Origin: Saprospirales bacterium
GTDB lineage: Bacteria; Bacteroidota; Bacteroidia; Chitinophagales; Saprospiraceae
Reading direction: 5' to 3'
Length of the DNA: 64,000 bases
Assembly: GCA_016711045.1 (NCBI GenBank)
Contig: JADJTT010000006.1
Location: 1-64,000, forward strand
The notes beneath the pieces were generated by a model. The model did no database searches, was not told where the DNA came from, and worked only from the letters and a program-made list of their open reading frames with translations. How positions within the stretch are numbered: the stretch's first letter is position 1; every line of letters starts with the position of its first letter. The position numbers were made by a program, and so were the translations under genes. Of the stretch, positions 1 to 6,657 are shown piece by piece.

Positions 1-192
1 ATGGTAAATTGCTGATTGTTCGTTGTTGAAATATAAAATGATGCCATCATAATCTATTTCGATAATTTCCTTTCTTTCCAGCTGGCTAATTATTGAGTCT
101 ACATTTTTTAGTTTTATATTCTCTGTTAGTTGGACTTTTAGTGGATTGAAATGACGGTGTCTTGTTATTTTAAACCTATTGAAAAGTATCAT
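1..192 (-). CDS. Partial unknown protein of the polysaccharide locus (N-terminal 64 residues)
   Basis: An open frame begins with ATG at 192 and runs off the left edge of the window without a stop. Its ATG overlaps the TGA stop of the Wzt-like gene (ATGA, 189-192), so it looks translationally coupled to that gene. The visible part starts MILFNRFKITRHRHFNP and contains no motif I recognise. It is AT-rich, like the neighbouring end of the Wzt-like gene. Position suggests a surface-polysaccharide function such as a glycosyl- or methyltransferase, but that is inference from context only. Confidence 0.5.
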   Translation of the reverse strand, partial: MILFNRFKITRHRHFNPLKVQLTENIKLKNVDSIISQLERKEIIEIDYDGIILYFNNEQSAIYH

Positions 193-1435
193 CTTTTAGT
201 TGTGTTCCAAATTAAAGGAGAAATTATTTTCCCTGGTCTATTCAAGGAATAACTTGTGAATGAAGAAGGTTTTGAAAGTAAGTGAACATCAAAGCTAAGT
301 ACTTCCTCCAATGATTGAAATGTGCAGAGATTTGCAACTCCTGCTTTTATATTTATTTTATAATTTCCAGGTTTGAAAATCCCTCCTGGAAATTTAATTT
401 TGATTGATAAAACTTTTATTTTTGATTTTATTTGGTCGTCATTGTCTGTGGCCAAATGACATGAATAATATTTCATTATTTTTTTTATTTCAAGATTTAT
501 AATGCCTCCGAATGTATCTTTTCAACAAAAATAATTTAAATTTAAAAAAAAAAATAGATTTTGTTTCAATTAATGATATTTGGTTTTCATTCATCAGTTA
601 AGATTGCTTCCTATATTTCTATTTGACACGTATTTTTTTGTTTGTTCTGATACTTTGGTACATGTGGCATTTTCTTCTGAAACTCCATCTCTTTAGATAA
701 TATTCGATAATGCTTTCTGTTTTCCCTATCTTTGAAATCATCCCTTCTTCTAATAGTAATGTCTTTGAACAAAGATTTTTCACTGAATCTAGTTGGTGAC
801 TCACAACAACACAGTCCTCCCCCGCCCGAGCTAACCTCCTGCATCTTCCCAATCGCCTTCTTCTGAAACTCTGCATCCCCCACTGCCAGTACCTCGTCTA
901 CGATTAGGATTTCTTCCTCTAAAAAAGCTGCTACCGCAAAGCCCAGGCGTACTGTCATGCCTACCCCCGCAAAATCAACGATCTCATCCAGTTTTCAGTT
1001 TCACCTCCTGCTTCGTCATCCCCAAGATTGCGCCATTGAGGTAGATATTCTCTCGTCCCGTCAGCTCCGGGTGAAAGCCCGTGCCCACCTCCAGCAAACT
1101 GGCAATGCGGCCCTTGGCCATGATGCTTCCCGTGGTGGGCCCGGTCACCTTGCTCAATATCTTCAGCAGGGTGCTCTTCCCGGCACCATTCTTCCCAATA
1201 ATCCCCAGCACTTCCCCCTGCTTCACCTCCAGGTTGATATCTCGCAGGGCCCATACGTATTCAGAGTTGCCCTGGTGGGCCCGGTCGTTGGTTTCCCGAT
1301 CTTGAGGAAGGGATCTTCTTTGCCTCGTGCCCGGTACCACCAGCGTTTGAGGTCGTCGGAGAGGGTGCCGGTGCCGACGGTGCCGAGGCGGTATTGCTTG
1401 GAGAGGTTTTCTATTTTTATTGCGATATCGGACAT
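189..1435 (-). pseudogene. Wzt-like polysaccharide ABC transporter ATPase, frameshifted and with an internal deletion
   Basis: ATP-binding subunit of an ABC-2 polysaccharide exporter; it would energise the permease at 7389-8255. The pieces lie in different frames: an N-terminus MSDIAIKIENLSKQYRLG starting at 1435, a Walker A GKNGAGKS near 1180, Walker B ILIVDEVLAVGD near 900, the H-loop VVVSHQ near 800, and a Wzt-type C-terminal domain (189-476) ending RPGKIISPLIWN. At least three frameshifts are needed to join them. In addition, around 960-1000 the frame passes from DEIVDFAG straight to GMTVRLGF, so about 14 residues that normally include the ABC signature (YSSG) are missing; an indel error alone does not explain that. 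The 480-600 stretch is AT-rich and full of stops. The total length fits a full Wzt with C-terminal cargo-binding domain. Either a decayed gene or a badly sequenced one. Confidence 0.75.
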
Positions 1436-1440
1436 AGCAG

Positions 1441-1470
1441 TTGAGTGTGGAGTGTGGAGTGTGGAGGGGG
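1441..1470. repeat. GTGGAG-word tandem repeat
   Basis: Iterations of GTGTGGAGTGTGGA lie just upstream of the Wzt-like start. Related GTGGAG/GAGTGG iterations occur at 1902-1932, 2286-2309 (inverted), 4227-4250 and 5631-5655, always between genes of the toxin-antitoxin island. Function unknown. Confidence 0.6.
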
Positions 1471-1480
1471 CCACATACAA

Positions 1481-1846
1481 TTAGGGTTTTCTTAAGTAGG
1501 CGTTTCGCAAACCGGAAAGCATTCTGCTAAGGTCATCTGTTTGCTTCCGGATAGAGAGGTAGTCGGTTTCAGGAAGATAGGATAGTTCATGTGCAAGGAT
1601 GCATTGATTCAGAACTTCCATTAGGCTACTGTAAGCTATTGAGATGAAGTGAGCCCGATCCTTGTCAGAATGGCGGGTACTTCCTTCTGCAAGGTTAGAG
1701 GCTACTGAAACAGCCGCTCGCCGAACTTGGTTGGTCAGGCCGAACAGTTCTTCTTTAGGAAAGGCTTTGGTTACTTGGTAAATGAGTTTCACGAGGTCTT
1801 TGGCTTTGTGCCAAGCGTGGAGTTTCTCGAAGGTGAATTGTTGCAT
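1481..1846 (-). CDS. Four-helix bundle protein (23S rRNA intervening-sequence type)
   Basis: A 121-residue protein of the small helical family first found encoded in 23S rRNA intervening sequences and common as a stand-alone gene in Bacteroidota. Visible family features are the N-terminal FEKLHAWHKAKDLVKLIY, the central TNQVRRAAVSVASNLAEGS and a C-terminal helix. The length is normal for the family. No biochemical function is established. It is the first gene of the toxin-antitoxin island downstream of the export permease. A hairpin repeat (1853-1896) sits directly upstream of its start, so the repeat may lie in its leader. Confidence 0.85.
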   Translation of the reverse strand: MQQFTFEKLHAWHKAKDLVKLIYQVTKAFPKEELFGLTNQVRRAAVSVASNLAEGSTRHSDKDRAHFISIAYSSLMEVLNQCILAHELSYLPETDYLSIRKQTDDLSRMLSGLRNAYLRKP

Positions 1847-1852
1847 TTTGTG

Positions 1853-1896
1853 GCAGATTTAAAAGGTGTAAGTAACAGGGGGCCTTTTATTTCTGC
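1853..1896. repeat. 44-bp hairpin repeat, copy 1
   Basis: GCAGATTTAAAAGG and CCTTTTATTTCTGC form the arms of an imperfect inverted repeat with a short loop containing AACAGGGGG. Near-identical copies lie at 3051-3094 and 4181-4223. Copies 1 and 3 lie immediately upstream of a minus-strand start codon and are followed by TTGGTTAGTGGAG. Confidence 0.75.
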
Positions 1897-1942
1897 TTGG
1901 TTAGTGGAGTGTTGAGTGTGGAGAGTGGAGAAACTTCATTCC

Positions 1943-2186
1943 TCAGGTAGCTTTTACCTCCATAATGCTTTTAACCTTCAGTAGCTTTGCTGCAAATGTC
2001 AGACAAGCCCTGATGTCATCATCTTCCAGGTCAGGGTAATCGGCGAGTATTTCCTGATGGTTCATCCCAGCCGAAAGAAGATCCAATATAACCCTCAACT
2101 GGATACCGCATATTCCGGATCGAAGGTTTTCCAAAGGAAACCTTGGGGTTGATGGTGATGCGGCTTAAGAGGTCCTGGTTGTCCAT
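1943..2186 (-). pseudogene. DUF433 protein, one frameshift
   Basis: DUF433 proteins are small (about 70-80 residues) winged-helix-like proteins often encoded beside PIN toxins and regarded as antitoxin-like. Starting from ATG at 2186 the frame reads MDNQDLLSRITINPK, then VSFGKPSIRNMRYPV, the usual family N-terminus. It then shifts frame near 2095 into RVILDLLSAGMNHQEILADY and PDLEDDDIRACLTFAAKLL. Both halves fit the family and together give the normal length, so a single indel breaks an otherwise complete gene. No toxin gene is adjacent. Confidence 0.75.
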
Positions 2187-2235
2187 ATTGGTGAAGGTTG
2201 TAAAGGCAATTTTCTTTTTTTTGTTATAAGGTGAA

Positions 2236-2278
2236 AGTTTAGAGTGATGTTGCGGCGGCGTCGCTTTGCGACCGCGGT
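2236..2278. repeat. GCGGCGCAGTCAC palindromic repeat, copy 1
   Basis: AGTTTAGAGTGATGTTGCGG followed by a small palindrome (GTCGC-TTT-GCGAC here, GTCAC-TTT-GTGAC at 5651-5686) and CCGCGG. A third copy lies at 7011-7052. GTGGAG-type words flank it on the right (2286-2309). Confidence 0.7.
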
Positions 2279-2309
2279 CTCATTTCACTCTCCACACTCC
2301 ACACTCCAC

Positions 2310-2762
2310 TTATTCCTTAATGATCTTACTAGCCTTATAAATGTCTATAATAAAATTGCCCAATATTTGCCCCATTTTATCATAGTTCGCGTTAAACCAT
2401 TGACGTACTTCTTGATCCGGGATAGTTACTTTGACAGAAATTTCCTCTTCATCCTTATTTTTTTTAGCGATTTCTTCTGCTAGCAAAATTTTTTCTTCCC
2501 AGGTCATTCTGAGAGGTTCTTTACTCCATGTCACCTCATCAAAATCAGGATCATAGGCAATGTCATCATCCTTGTAATAGATGTTCTGTGCGGGTATGAC
2601 TATGCCATATTCAGCCAGGATCAATGCATCCACTGCAGGCACTTGAGTTTCTTTTAAGTCTTCAATGATTACTCCTTCCAGGCTTTTATTGTTTCTGGCC
2701 AATTCTATTGCTTGCTCAATTTTCAGTTTCATCTCCTGATTGGTTTGAAAAACTATTCTCAA
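2310..2762 (-). CDS. BrnA-like antitoxin with N-terminal extension (hypothetical)
   Basis: Hypothetical protein of 140 residues from ATG at 2732 (MKLKIEQAIEL), or 150 from a TTG at 2762 that overlaps the preceding stop. The C-terminal third (VKVTIPDQEVRQWFNANYDK) resembles the ribbon-helix-helix region of BrnA/CopG-type antitoxins. The middle carries an acidic motif YDPDFDEVTW also present in the degraded neighbour at 3084-3400. It directly follows a BrnT-like toxin remnant (2759-3025), the usual brnT-brnA order, and probably neutralised it and repressed the pair. It is longer than a typical BrnA, so it may represent a separate family. Assignment rests on pattern similarity and context. Confidence 0.5.
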   Translation of the reverse strand: MRIVFQTNQEMKLKIEQAIELARNNKSLEGVIIEDLKETQVPAVDALILAEYGIVIPAQNIYYKDDDIAYDPDFDEVTWSKEPLRMTWEEKILLAEEIAKKNKDEEEISVKVTIPDQEVRQWFNANYDKMGQILGNFIIDIYKASKIIKE

Positions 2763-3025
2763 GATAAGCCTTTGTTTCCTTTTTTACTTGCTTGCCTCGC
2801 TGAAATTATCCGGATCGCTGCTGATCTAATCGTGTACACTACCGCAATTAATATTTTACTAAAAGTCTTTTCCTATTCTCAAAATCCTCAATTCTGTCGA
2901 AGAATCCCCCTCGGCGAAATTCAACCGCATTTTCATCTTGAAAGCCTCTTTGCTTTCTCAAAGCTTATCGAGTGTTTTTCTCGATCTGACTTGTTTTTAT
3001 TTTCATCCCATTCAAATTCCAGCAT
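2759..3025 (-). pseudogene. BrnT-like ribonuclease toxin, broken
   Basis: BrnT toxins are RelE-fold ribonucleases of about 90 residues. From ATG at 3025 the frame gives MLEFEWDENKNKSDREKHSI and SFEKAKRLSR and then a stop. The C-terminus, KILIAVVYTIRSAAIRIISA followed by RQASKK, reappears in frame further down and ends at 2759. Both ends match the BrnT pattern (FEWDxxK..xNxxKHxIxFE and VVYTxR...IRIISARxA). The middle is scrambled by compensating frameshifts and internal stops. Its stop touches the TTG/ATG region of the BrnA-like gene. Either decayed or indel-damaged. Confidence 0.6.
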
Positions 3026-3050
3026 ATCGGATAGGCACTTTTGTATGATT

Positions 3051-3094
3051 GCAGATTTAAAAGGTTTGAGTTAACTGGGGCCTTTAAAAACTGC
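3051..3094. repeat. 44-bp hairpin repeat, diverged copy 2
   Basis: GCAGATTTAAAAGG followed by GGGGCCTTTAAAAACTGC, the same inverted-repeat design as 1853-1896 and 4181-4223 but with more changes in the right arm. It lies between the BrnT-like remnant and the degraded antitoxin paralogue, overlapping the latter's 3' end. Confidence 0.6.
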
Positions 3095-3400
3095 GTGGCG
3101 GGGTCACTTTTATCATTTGATTGGAAGAATAAAAATCATGGATCAACTTTTCAAGTAAATGATCTATTTCTATACCATGCTTTTGAATCCATGTAGTAAT
3201 TTCTTTTTCAACTTCTATGCTGACCGTTAGCTTTTCTTTTAGACTTTATAGGGATCAATATCCGTTCGTTTCCATTCATAATCATCAAACTCCGGATCAT
3301 AAACTATATCCGCGTCATTATACTCGATTACGTCATCAGGCACCTCAATACCGGCTTTACCCAGTTTGAAAGCATCCAGGGCTTTGACTTTTAATATGCT
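3084..3400 (-). pseudogene. Degraded paralogue of the BrnA-like antitoxin
   Basis: No intact frame, but translation of the minus strand gives KALDAFKLGKAGIEVPDD, then DIVYDPEFDDYEWKRTD. These match VPAVDALILAEYGIVIPA and DIAYDPDFDEVTW of the 2310-2762 protein. After a frame change comes KLTVSIEVEKEITTWIQKHG, matching that protein's C-terminal region. The N-terminus is missing; the preceding sequence is the 3' end of the vapC stub. It looks like a duplicated antitoxin that has lost its start and one reading frame. Confidence 0.6.
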
Positions 3401-3436
3401 TACTGCTCATCAACCTTTCTTTTGAAGTTGTTTTTT

Positions 3437-3529
3437 TTAAATTCTTATTGTGTACAACTTGTCAACCACTTGCTGATGATCCCTGAAAAAATAGGAAAGG
3501 GTATCCGTATCAATAAGTGCTTCTTTCAT
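3437..3529 (-). pseudogene. vapC toxin stub (PIN domain, first 30 codons)
   Basis: ATG at 3529 overlaps the TGA stop of the upstream antitoxin gene (ATGA), the normal vapBC arrangement. The peptide MKEALIDTDTLSYFFRDHQQ shows the first PIN-domain strand with its catalytic aspartates (IDTDTLSYFF) and stops after 30 codons, against about 130 in an intact VapC. What follows is the degraded paralogue at 3084-3400, so the toxin was truncated by deletion or replacement rather than by a point change. Nuclease activity is not expected. Confidence 0.7.
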
Positions 3530-3777
3530 AGATCAACCACGCGTCCGAAGGCTTGTTCTCCCGAAGATTTTGCTATCTGGAGGACATCATTGAAGTCTGT
3601 TTCTGACAAATCATTCCAGGCGCCTCGAAGGGCCAATATTCGGGAGCGGTTATCTTCTTTTGCCTGCAGGCTTTTTCGAAAGGAATGTAGGTAGTTATTA
3701 ACCTGCTGAAGATGTGCAACCGGAATCTGGCTGAGACTCTGTAATATGGATTTATATAGTTTTTCTGCAGCTGTCAT
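3526..3777 (-). CDS. VapB-like antitoxin (orphan)
   Basis: An 83-residue acidic-basic helical protein, MTAAEKLYKSILQSLSQIPV onward, with the composition and length of the poorly conserved antitoxins that precede PIN toxins in Bacteroidota. The strongest evidence is context: its stop overlaps the start of a PIN toxin stub (3437-3529). It lies 41 nt downstream of a DUF433 gene on the same strand. With the toxin truncated it is probably an orphan antitoxin. Confidence 0.65.
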   Translation of the reverse strand: MTAAEKLYKSILQSLSQIPVAHLQQVNNYLHSFRKSLQAKEDNRSRILALRGAWNDLSETDFNDVLQIAKSSGEQAFGRVVDL

Positions 3778-3818
3778 TGGCTTGGTATTCTGAAATAAAA
3801 AAACGCAGAAAGGAGGTT

Positions 3819-4025
3819 TTAAGTTTCCTTTGCTGCAAATTGCAGGCAGGCTTTTATATCTATCTCCGTCAAATTTGGATAGCTATCCAGGATGGCTTGC
3901 TGGGTCCATCCGCTGGCAAAGAGTTCCAGGATCAGTTCTACCGAAATCCGGGTACCTTTAATGGTCGGTTTTCCCAGGAGTATCTTGGAGTCAGAATGTA
4001 TGTGATTGCGCCAATTGAGTTCCAT
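3819..4025 (-). CDS. DUF433 protein (complete)
   Basis: A 68-residue DUF433 protein with all family landmarks: IHSDSKILLGKPTIKGTRI at the N-terminus, the helix ELILELFASGWTQQAILDSY and the closing DIKACLQFAAKET. The start ATG at 4025 gives the usual N-terminal length. It is the second of three DUF433 genes in this island and lies just upstream of a VapB-like gene. Proteins of this family are proposed to be antitoxin-like DNA-binding proteins; no activity is proven. Confidence 0.85.
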   Translation of the reverse strand: MELNWRNHIHSDSKILLGKPTIKGTRISVELILELFASGWTQQAILDSYPNLTEIDIKACLQFAAKET

Positions 4026-4176
4026 CGAATTTCTTTTTTCTGGGTGTTAATATCCAAGGGGCGGGCCCGGGGGGGGGCCCGGGGGCGGAGGCGGATGTAG
4101 TTTTCAGAAGCTGGAGGATTTGTTCCAGTTCCAATGCACTTTCCGTTTCAATCGTGATGCGCATAAAATTTTGCAT
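3991..4176 (-). CDS. Small ORF of doubtful extent, antitoxin-like N-terminus
   Basis: ATG at 4176 (or 4164, MRITIETESALELEQILQLL) opens a 61-codon frame. Only the first 25-30 residues look like protein; the rest is the low-complexity PGPPPGPAPW translated from a G/C homopolymer tract (4058-4094) and overlaps the DUF433 start in another frame. Probably the 5' end of a small antitoxin-like gene whose 3' end was lost or frame-shifted at the G-tract. A hairpin repeat (4181-4223) sits 5 nt upstream of the start. Confidence 0.3.
   Translation of the reverse strand: MQNFMRITIETESALELEQILQLLKTTSASAPGPPPGPAPWILTPRKKKFDGTQLAQSHTF
4058..4094. repeat. Extreme G/C palindromic tract
   Basis: A run of nearly pure G and C containing GGGCCC, a run of nine G, GGGCCC again and GGGGG in an otherwise 45-50% G+C region. 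It is self-complementary in part and has several G-runs on one strand. It interrupts a small ORF and may be a slippage or sequencing-error hotspot. Confidence 0.6.
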
Positions 4177-4180
4177 AACT

Positions 4181-4223
4181 GCAGATTTAAAAGGTGAGGT
4201 AACAGGGGGCCTTTTATTTCTGC
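4181..4223. repeat. 44-bp hairpin repeat, copy 3
   Basis: GCAGATTTAAAAGG and CCTTTTATTTCTGC as in copy 1, with loop GTGAGGTAACAGGGGG, followed by TTGGTTAGTGGAG as in copy 1. It is positioned directly upstream of the 4176 start codon. Confidence 0.75.
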
Positions 4224-4256
4224 TTGGTTAGTGGAGGCCACTCTCCACTCATTCTT

Positions 4257-4490
4257 TTATTCAGGCTGATAGGTAGTCCGGGTATGTTCGTGTAAAAACC
4301 GTTGCTCATCCTCTTCTGTCCATTTATTTGCATCCCAGACCTGATCGGCGATGTCCATCGCTTTCTGGGCGAAGTATTTGGCGAGTATCTTCCTGATTTC
4401 GAGCAAATCCTGGTCGCTTACCTCTCGGGAAAAAATTTTCAACAGCTCAAGCTGGAGGTTAGTCAGTGGTTTGGATTGTGTAGTTGCCAT
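4257..4490 (-). CDS. Small antitoxin-like protein, unknown family
   Basis: A 77-residue protein, MATTQSKPLTNLQLELLKIF onward, with a predicted helical body and a tryptophan-rich end (VWDANKWTEEDEQRFLHEHT). Proteins of this pattern commonly precede PIN toxins in Bacteroidota and Cyanobacteria and are taken as antitoxins; that is family-pattern knowledge, not proof. No PIN sequence follows it here, only repeat DNA and the 4176 ORF, so it appears to be an orphan. Confidence 0.55.
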   Translation of the reverse strand: MATTQSKPLTNLQLELLKIFSREVSDQDLLEIRKILAKYFAQKAMDIADQVWDANKWTEEDEQRFLHEHTRTTYQPE

Positions 4491-4602
4491 TTTTTTTTAA
4501 CGCTGATTATCATGTCTGAGTGGCGGAAGACGCCGCTCGGACGGATCGCTCATCCTCCGTACATCCATCCACATTATGCCTAATCTGATAGGTGGCGCGC
4601 AA
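4491..4602. other. Intergenic gap with shared 16-mer
   Basis: No gene seen. Holds ACGCCGCTCGGACGGA (about 4530-4545), which recurs at about 5716-5731 at the end of another vapC stub. The shared word suggests a common junction or repeat end. Confidence 0.45.
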
Positions 4603-5007
4603 TTATTCATTTTTTGTCCAATCCTCCAATTGAATTCCCTGTATTTTGCTAAAATGTTTCACATTTCCTGAAACCAAAATCAGGTCATGATGAACAGCTG
4701 TGGTACCAATTAGAAGGTCAAACTCGGCTAAAGGAGAACCGGCCTTTCGCAACCTCACCTTTTCTTTTGCATAAGTTCTCAGCGCGCTGTATATGGGAAG
4801 GATGCTAAATGACCTCTCGAATTTCTCGACTTCTGATATATGCTTTTCATAATTTTGGCTGTTTTCGGCTCCAAATAATAATTCAGCAATCGTAATTTCT
4901 GAAACATAGCAATTGTCAATGCCGATGGCTTCAATTTTTTCAGTCAGGCCAAACTTCCCTTGGAGGAAATACACGCATATATCGGTGTCGAGTAAGTAGC
5001 TGTTCAT
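4603..5007 (-). CDS. vapC: VapC-type PIN domain toxin (complete)
   Basis: A 134-residue PIN-domain ribonuclease. It has the first acidic strand YLLDTDICVYFLQG, the central acidic residue in SEITIAELLFGAE, and the C-terminal catalytic pair region SPLAEFDLLIGTTAVHHDLI followed by LVSGNVKHFSKI. These are the four acidic positions that coordinate Mg2+ in the family. The length is normal. Its ATG overlaps the upstream antitoxin's TAA by one base (TAATG). It is the only full-length PIN toxin of the island. It probably cleaves tRNA or rRNA when released from its antitoxin; the target cannot be read from the sequence. Confidence 0.9.
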   Translation of the reverse strand: MNSYLLDTDICVYFLQGKFGLTEKIEAIGIDNCYVSEITIAELLFGAENSQNYEKHISEVEKFERSFSILPIYSALRTYAKEKVRLRKAGSPLAEFDLLIGTTAVHHDLILVSGNVKHFSKIQGIQLEDWTKNE

Positions 5008-5252
5008 TATTCAAACGGGGGTATATCGCGCTCAGAAAGCCTATTCTTCCTAATTATGCCGGCCAGATCGTCTTCTGTGTCGCTCCATACGCCAAAGAGG
5101 CTTTTCCAGGAATCATCTTTTTCTTCGGCAGGTTTTACAAATTCGTTACGGATACTTTCTGTGAGTCTGGAAATGAGCTTTAGCTTCAGATCTAAACTGA
5201 GGTGGCGCAACAATGTCATGTAATCCAGTATCAGCCGTTCTTCATTTGACAT
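5007..5252 (-). CDS. VapB-type antitoxin
   Basis: An 81-residue protein, MSNEERLILDYMTLLRHLSL onward, with a helical N-terminal half and a charged, probably disordered C-terminal half (WSDTEDDLAGIIRKNRLSER) typical of the toxin-wrapping part of such antitoxins. Sequence identity to a named family is weak; the call rests on its size and on the one-base overlap with the complete PIN toxin gene downstream. The pair is probably autoregulated, with the antitoxin binding the region upstream of 5252. Confidence 0.75.
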   Translation of the reverse strand: MSNEERLILDYMTLLRHLSLDLKLKLISRLTESIRNEFVKPAEEKDDSWKSLFGVWSDTEDDLAGIIRKNRLSERDIPPFE

Positions 5253-5270
5253 GGTCTTTAATTTTATTTT

Positions 5271-5555
5271 TTATAACAAGCTCGAGACGTAGGGAGTTCC
5301 TTCACTTGAACTGATTTGTGTATGGGCCACGGCATTGATTACGTAGGTTCTTTTCATCAACTCGGTGGCAAATTGCAGGCAGGCTTTAATGTCCTCCATA
5401 GTCAGCGATGGATACTGTGCTAAAATTTCCTCCGAGCTATCGCCTGCTGCCAAAAACTCCAGTATAGTTTGAACGGTAATGCGTTTGCCCCGAATGGTGG
5501 GTTTGCCATTGCAGGTTTTTTCGTCGAGGGTGATCCGGTCTATCAGGTATTCCAT
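5271..5555 (-). CDS. DUF433 protein with extended C-terminus
   Basis: Third DUF433 gene of the island. ITLDEKTCNGKPTIRGKRI, then TVQTILEFLAAGDSSEEILA and MEDIKACLQFATELM are the family landmarks and fill the first 68 residues. The remaining 26 residues (after KRTYVINAVAHTQ) have no counterpart in the other copies and probably result from read-through or fusion with foreign sequence. It lies 18 nt upstream of the complete vapBC pair on the same strand, so it may be co-transcribed with it. Confidence 0.8.
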   Translation of the reverse strand: MEYLIDRITLDEKTCNGKPTIRGKRITVQTILEFLAAGDSSEEILAQYPSLTMEDIKACLQFATELMKRTYVINAVAHTQISSSEGTPYVSSLL

Positions 5556-5713
5556 GAGGAGGCGATTGTTTGCCTTTTGAATTGCTGGATGTAGTTTTAA
5601 CGCCTGGCTGCTTGGGTTGGTTCCTTGTCTAGTGGAGAGTGGAGAGTGGAGAGTGATGTTGCGGCGCAGTCACTTTGTGACCGCGGCTTTCTTATCACTT
5701 TAAACTCTAAACC
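5556..5713. repeat. Repeat-filled gap: GTGGAG words plus palindrome copy 2
   Basis: 5631-5655 is a GTGGAGA tandem. 5651-5686 is the second copy of the palindromic element (GATGTTGCGGCGCAGTCAC, TTT, GTGACCGCGG). 5690-5712 (ATCACTTTAAACTCTAAACC) is an inverted form of the GTTTAGAGTGAT word that begins copies 1 and 3. No gene is seen. Confidence 0.65.
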
Positions 5714-5773
5714 TTACGCCGCTCGGACGGAAAAGGCACTGAATGCGATATTGGTATCTACTACAAATTTCAC
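5714..5773 (-). pseudogene. vapC toxin stub (first 19 codons)
   Basis: GTG at 5773 overlaps the TGA of the upstream antitoxin (GTGA). The peptide VKFVVDTNIAFSAFSVRAA begins exactly like a PIN toxin (FVVDTNIAFSA, first catalytic aspartate) and then terminates, where the sequence changes to repeat DNA. The toxin body is absent, so this is a remnant. Confidence 0.7.
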
Positions 5774-5976
5774 GATGGCAAAAACCGGTGTTTATTCTCC
5801 TCCCACCAAGTTTTGTTGACATCACGAGCCAATTGATCTACATCTTCCTGCTTGGCTTTGCTGTCTTTCACTGCTTCCTTAAACAGTAAAAAATTGATAA
5901 GCCGTTGCACCCCTTCAATATCGACGGAAGCGGGAAGGGTAATAATGATTTGGTCGTTCTTGCGCTGAATAGTCAT
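5770..5976 (-). CDS. VapB-like antitoxin (orphan)
   Basis: A 68-residue protein, MTIQRKNDQIIITLPASVDI onward, with an AbrB/VapB-like beginning (short strand IIITLPASVD) and a helical, tryptophan-containing C-terminus (NKTWWEENKHRFLPS). Its stop overlaps the GTG start of a PIN toxin stub, which fixes its role as the cognate antitoxin by context. The toxin is truncated, so this is an orphan. It lies 21 nt downstream of the AbiEii-like gene on the same strand. Confidence 0.7.
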   Translation of the reverse strand: MTIQRKNDQIIITLPASVDIEGVQRLINFLLFKEAVKDSKAKQEDVDQLARDVNKTWWEENKHRFLPS

Positions 5977-5997
5977 GCAGACATTACTTTAAAACTT

Positions 5998-6657
5998 TCA
6001 ACTTTTCTTTTTCATCCATTCCAAAATGTGTTTCTCAAAATACTTCCCGATCTCTTCTTTCGAGATACGATATTTGGGTTGGAGGTGTTCTATTTTATCG
6101 TCGATGATATCATCCGTATAAACAAGGGCCATCTGGAACAATCTTTCATTCATTCCTGGCATCAGATTGGCAATGATTTCATACATTCCGGGAATGGTGT
6201 ATTGTCGCTTATGAAGGGTGTAGAGGTCATAATAATCCCTGAATTTAGCCCTCAGGAAAAGCGTGTTCAATTTCATTCCTGTTAGCAGATCCAGATCGGC
6301 AATGGAGAGATTCTGATACAGAGGAAGCCGAGCCAGGAGTGCATCCCAGTTATTGGCGAAAAAGGTAACTTGAACCCCATCAATCCGGACATCGATCTGT
6401 TTTGGTCCGGTCTGTTCCAGGAAGAGCCGGTTGGGGAACATTTGCTCCAGACCTTTTATTATTTCAGTTTGATTAAGCTGTTCCTCCCAGGTAAACAGAT
6501 CAATGTCTTCACTCAAGCGATGGTGGAGGTAAAGCGCTAATGCTGACCCTCCGACGAAGGTAAACCGTTCCAGCCAGGACGCATCAGCCAGCTCGGTAAG
6601 GACTTTCCGGGTCGCCGGCAGCAAGAAGTCGAAGTCGCTCAAGCCTGGGGTACGCAC
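5998..6657 (-). CDS. AbiEii/AbiGii-type nucleotidyltransferase toxin
   Basis: A 219-residue member of the AbiEii (MenT-like) family, DNA-polymerase-beta-type nucleotidyltransferases that act as toxins, some by modifying tRNA. The catalytic signature is present: FVGGSALALYLHHRLSEDID followed by LFTW gives the GS motif and the D-x-D metal site. The motif DLLTGMKLNTLFLRAKFRDY then YDLY also matches the family. The start is a GTG at 6657, 35 residues before GGS, which fits. The gene overlaps its upstream partner by 74 nt. It is shorter than canonical AbiEii (about 300 residues), which is usual for the DUF6922-linked type. Confidence 0.85.
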   Translation of the reverse strand: MRTPGLSDFDFLLPATRKVLTELADASWLERFTFVGGSALALYLHHRLSEDIDLFTWEEQLNQTEIIKGLEQMFPNRLFLEQTGPKQIDVRIDGVQVTFFANNWDALLARLPLYQNLSIADLDLLTGMKLNTLFLRAKFRDYYDLYTLHKRQYTIPGMYEIIANLMPGMNERLFQMALVYTDDIIDDKIEHLQPKYRISKEEIGKYFEKHILEWMKKKS

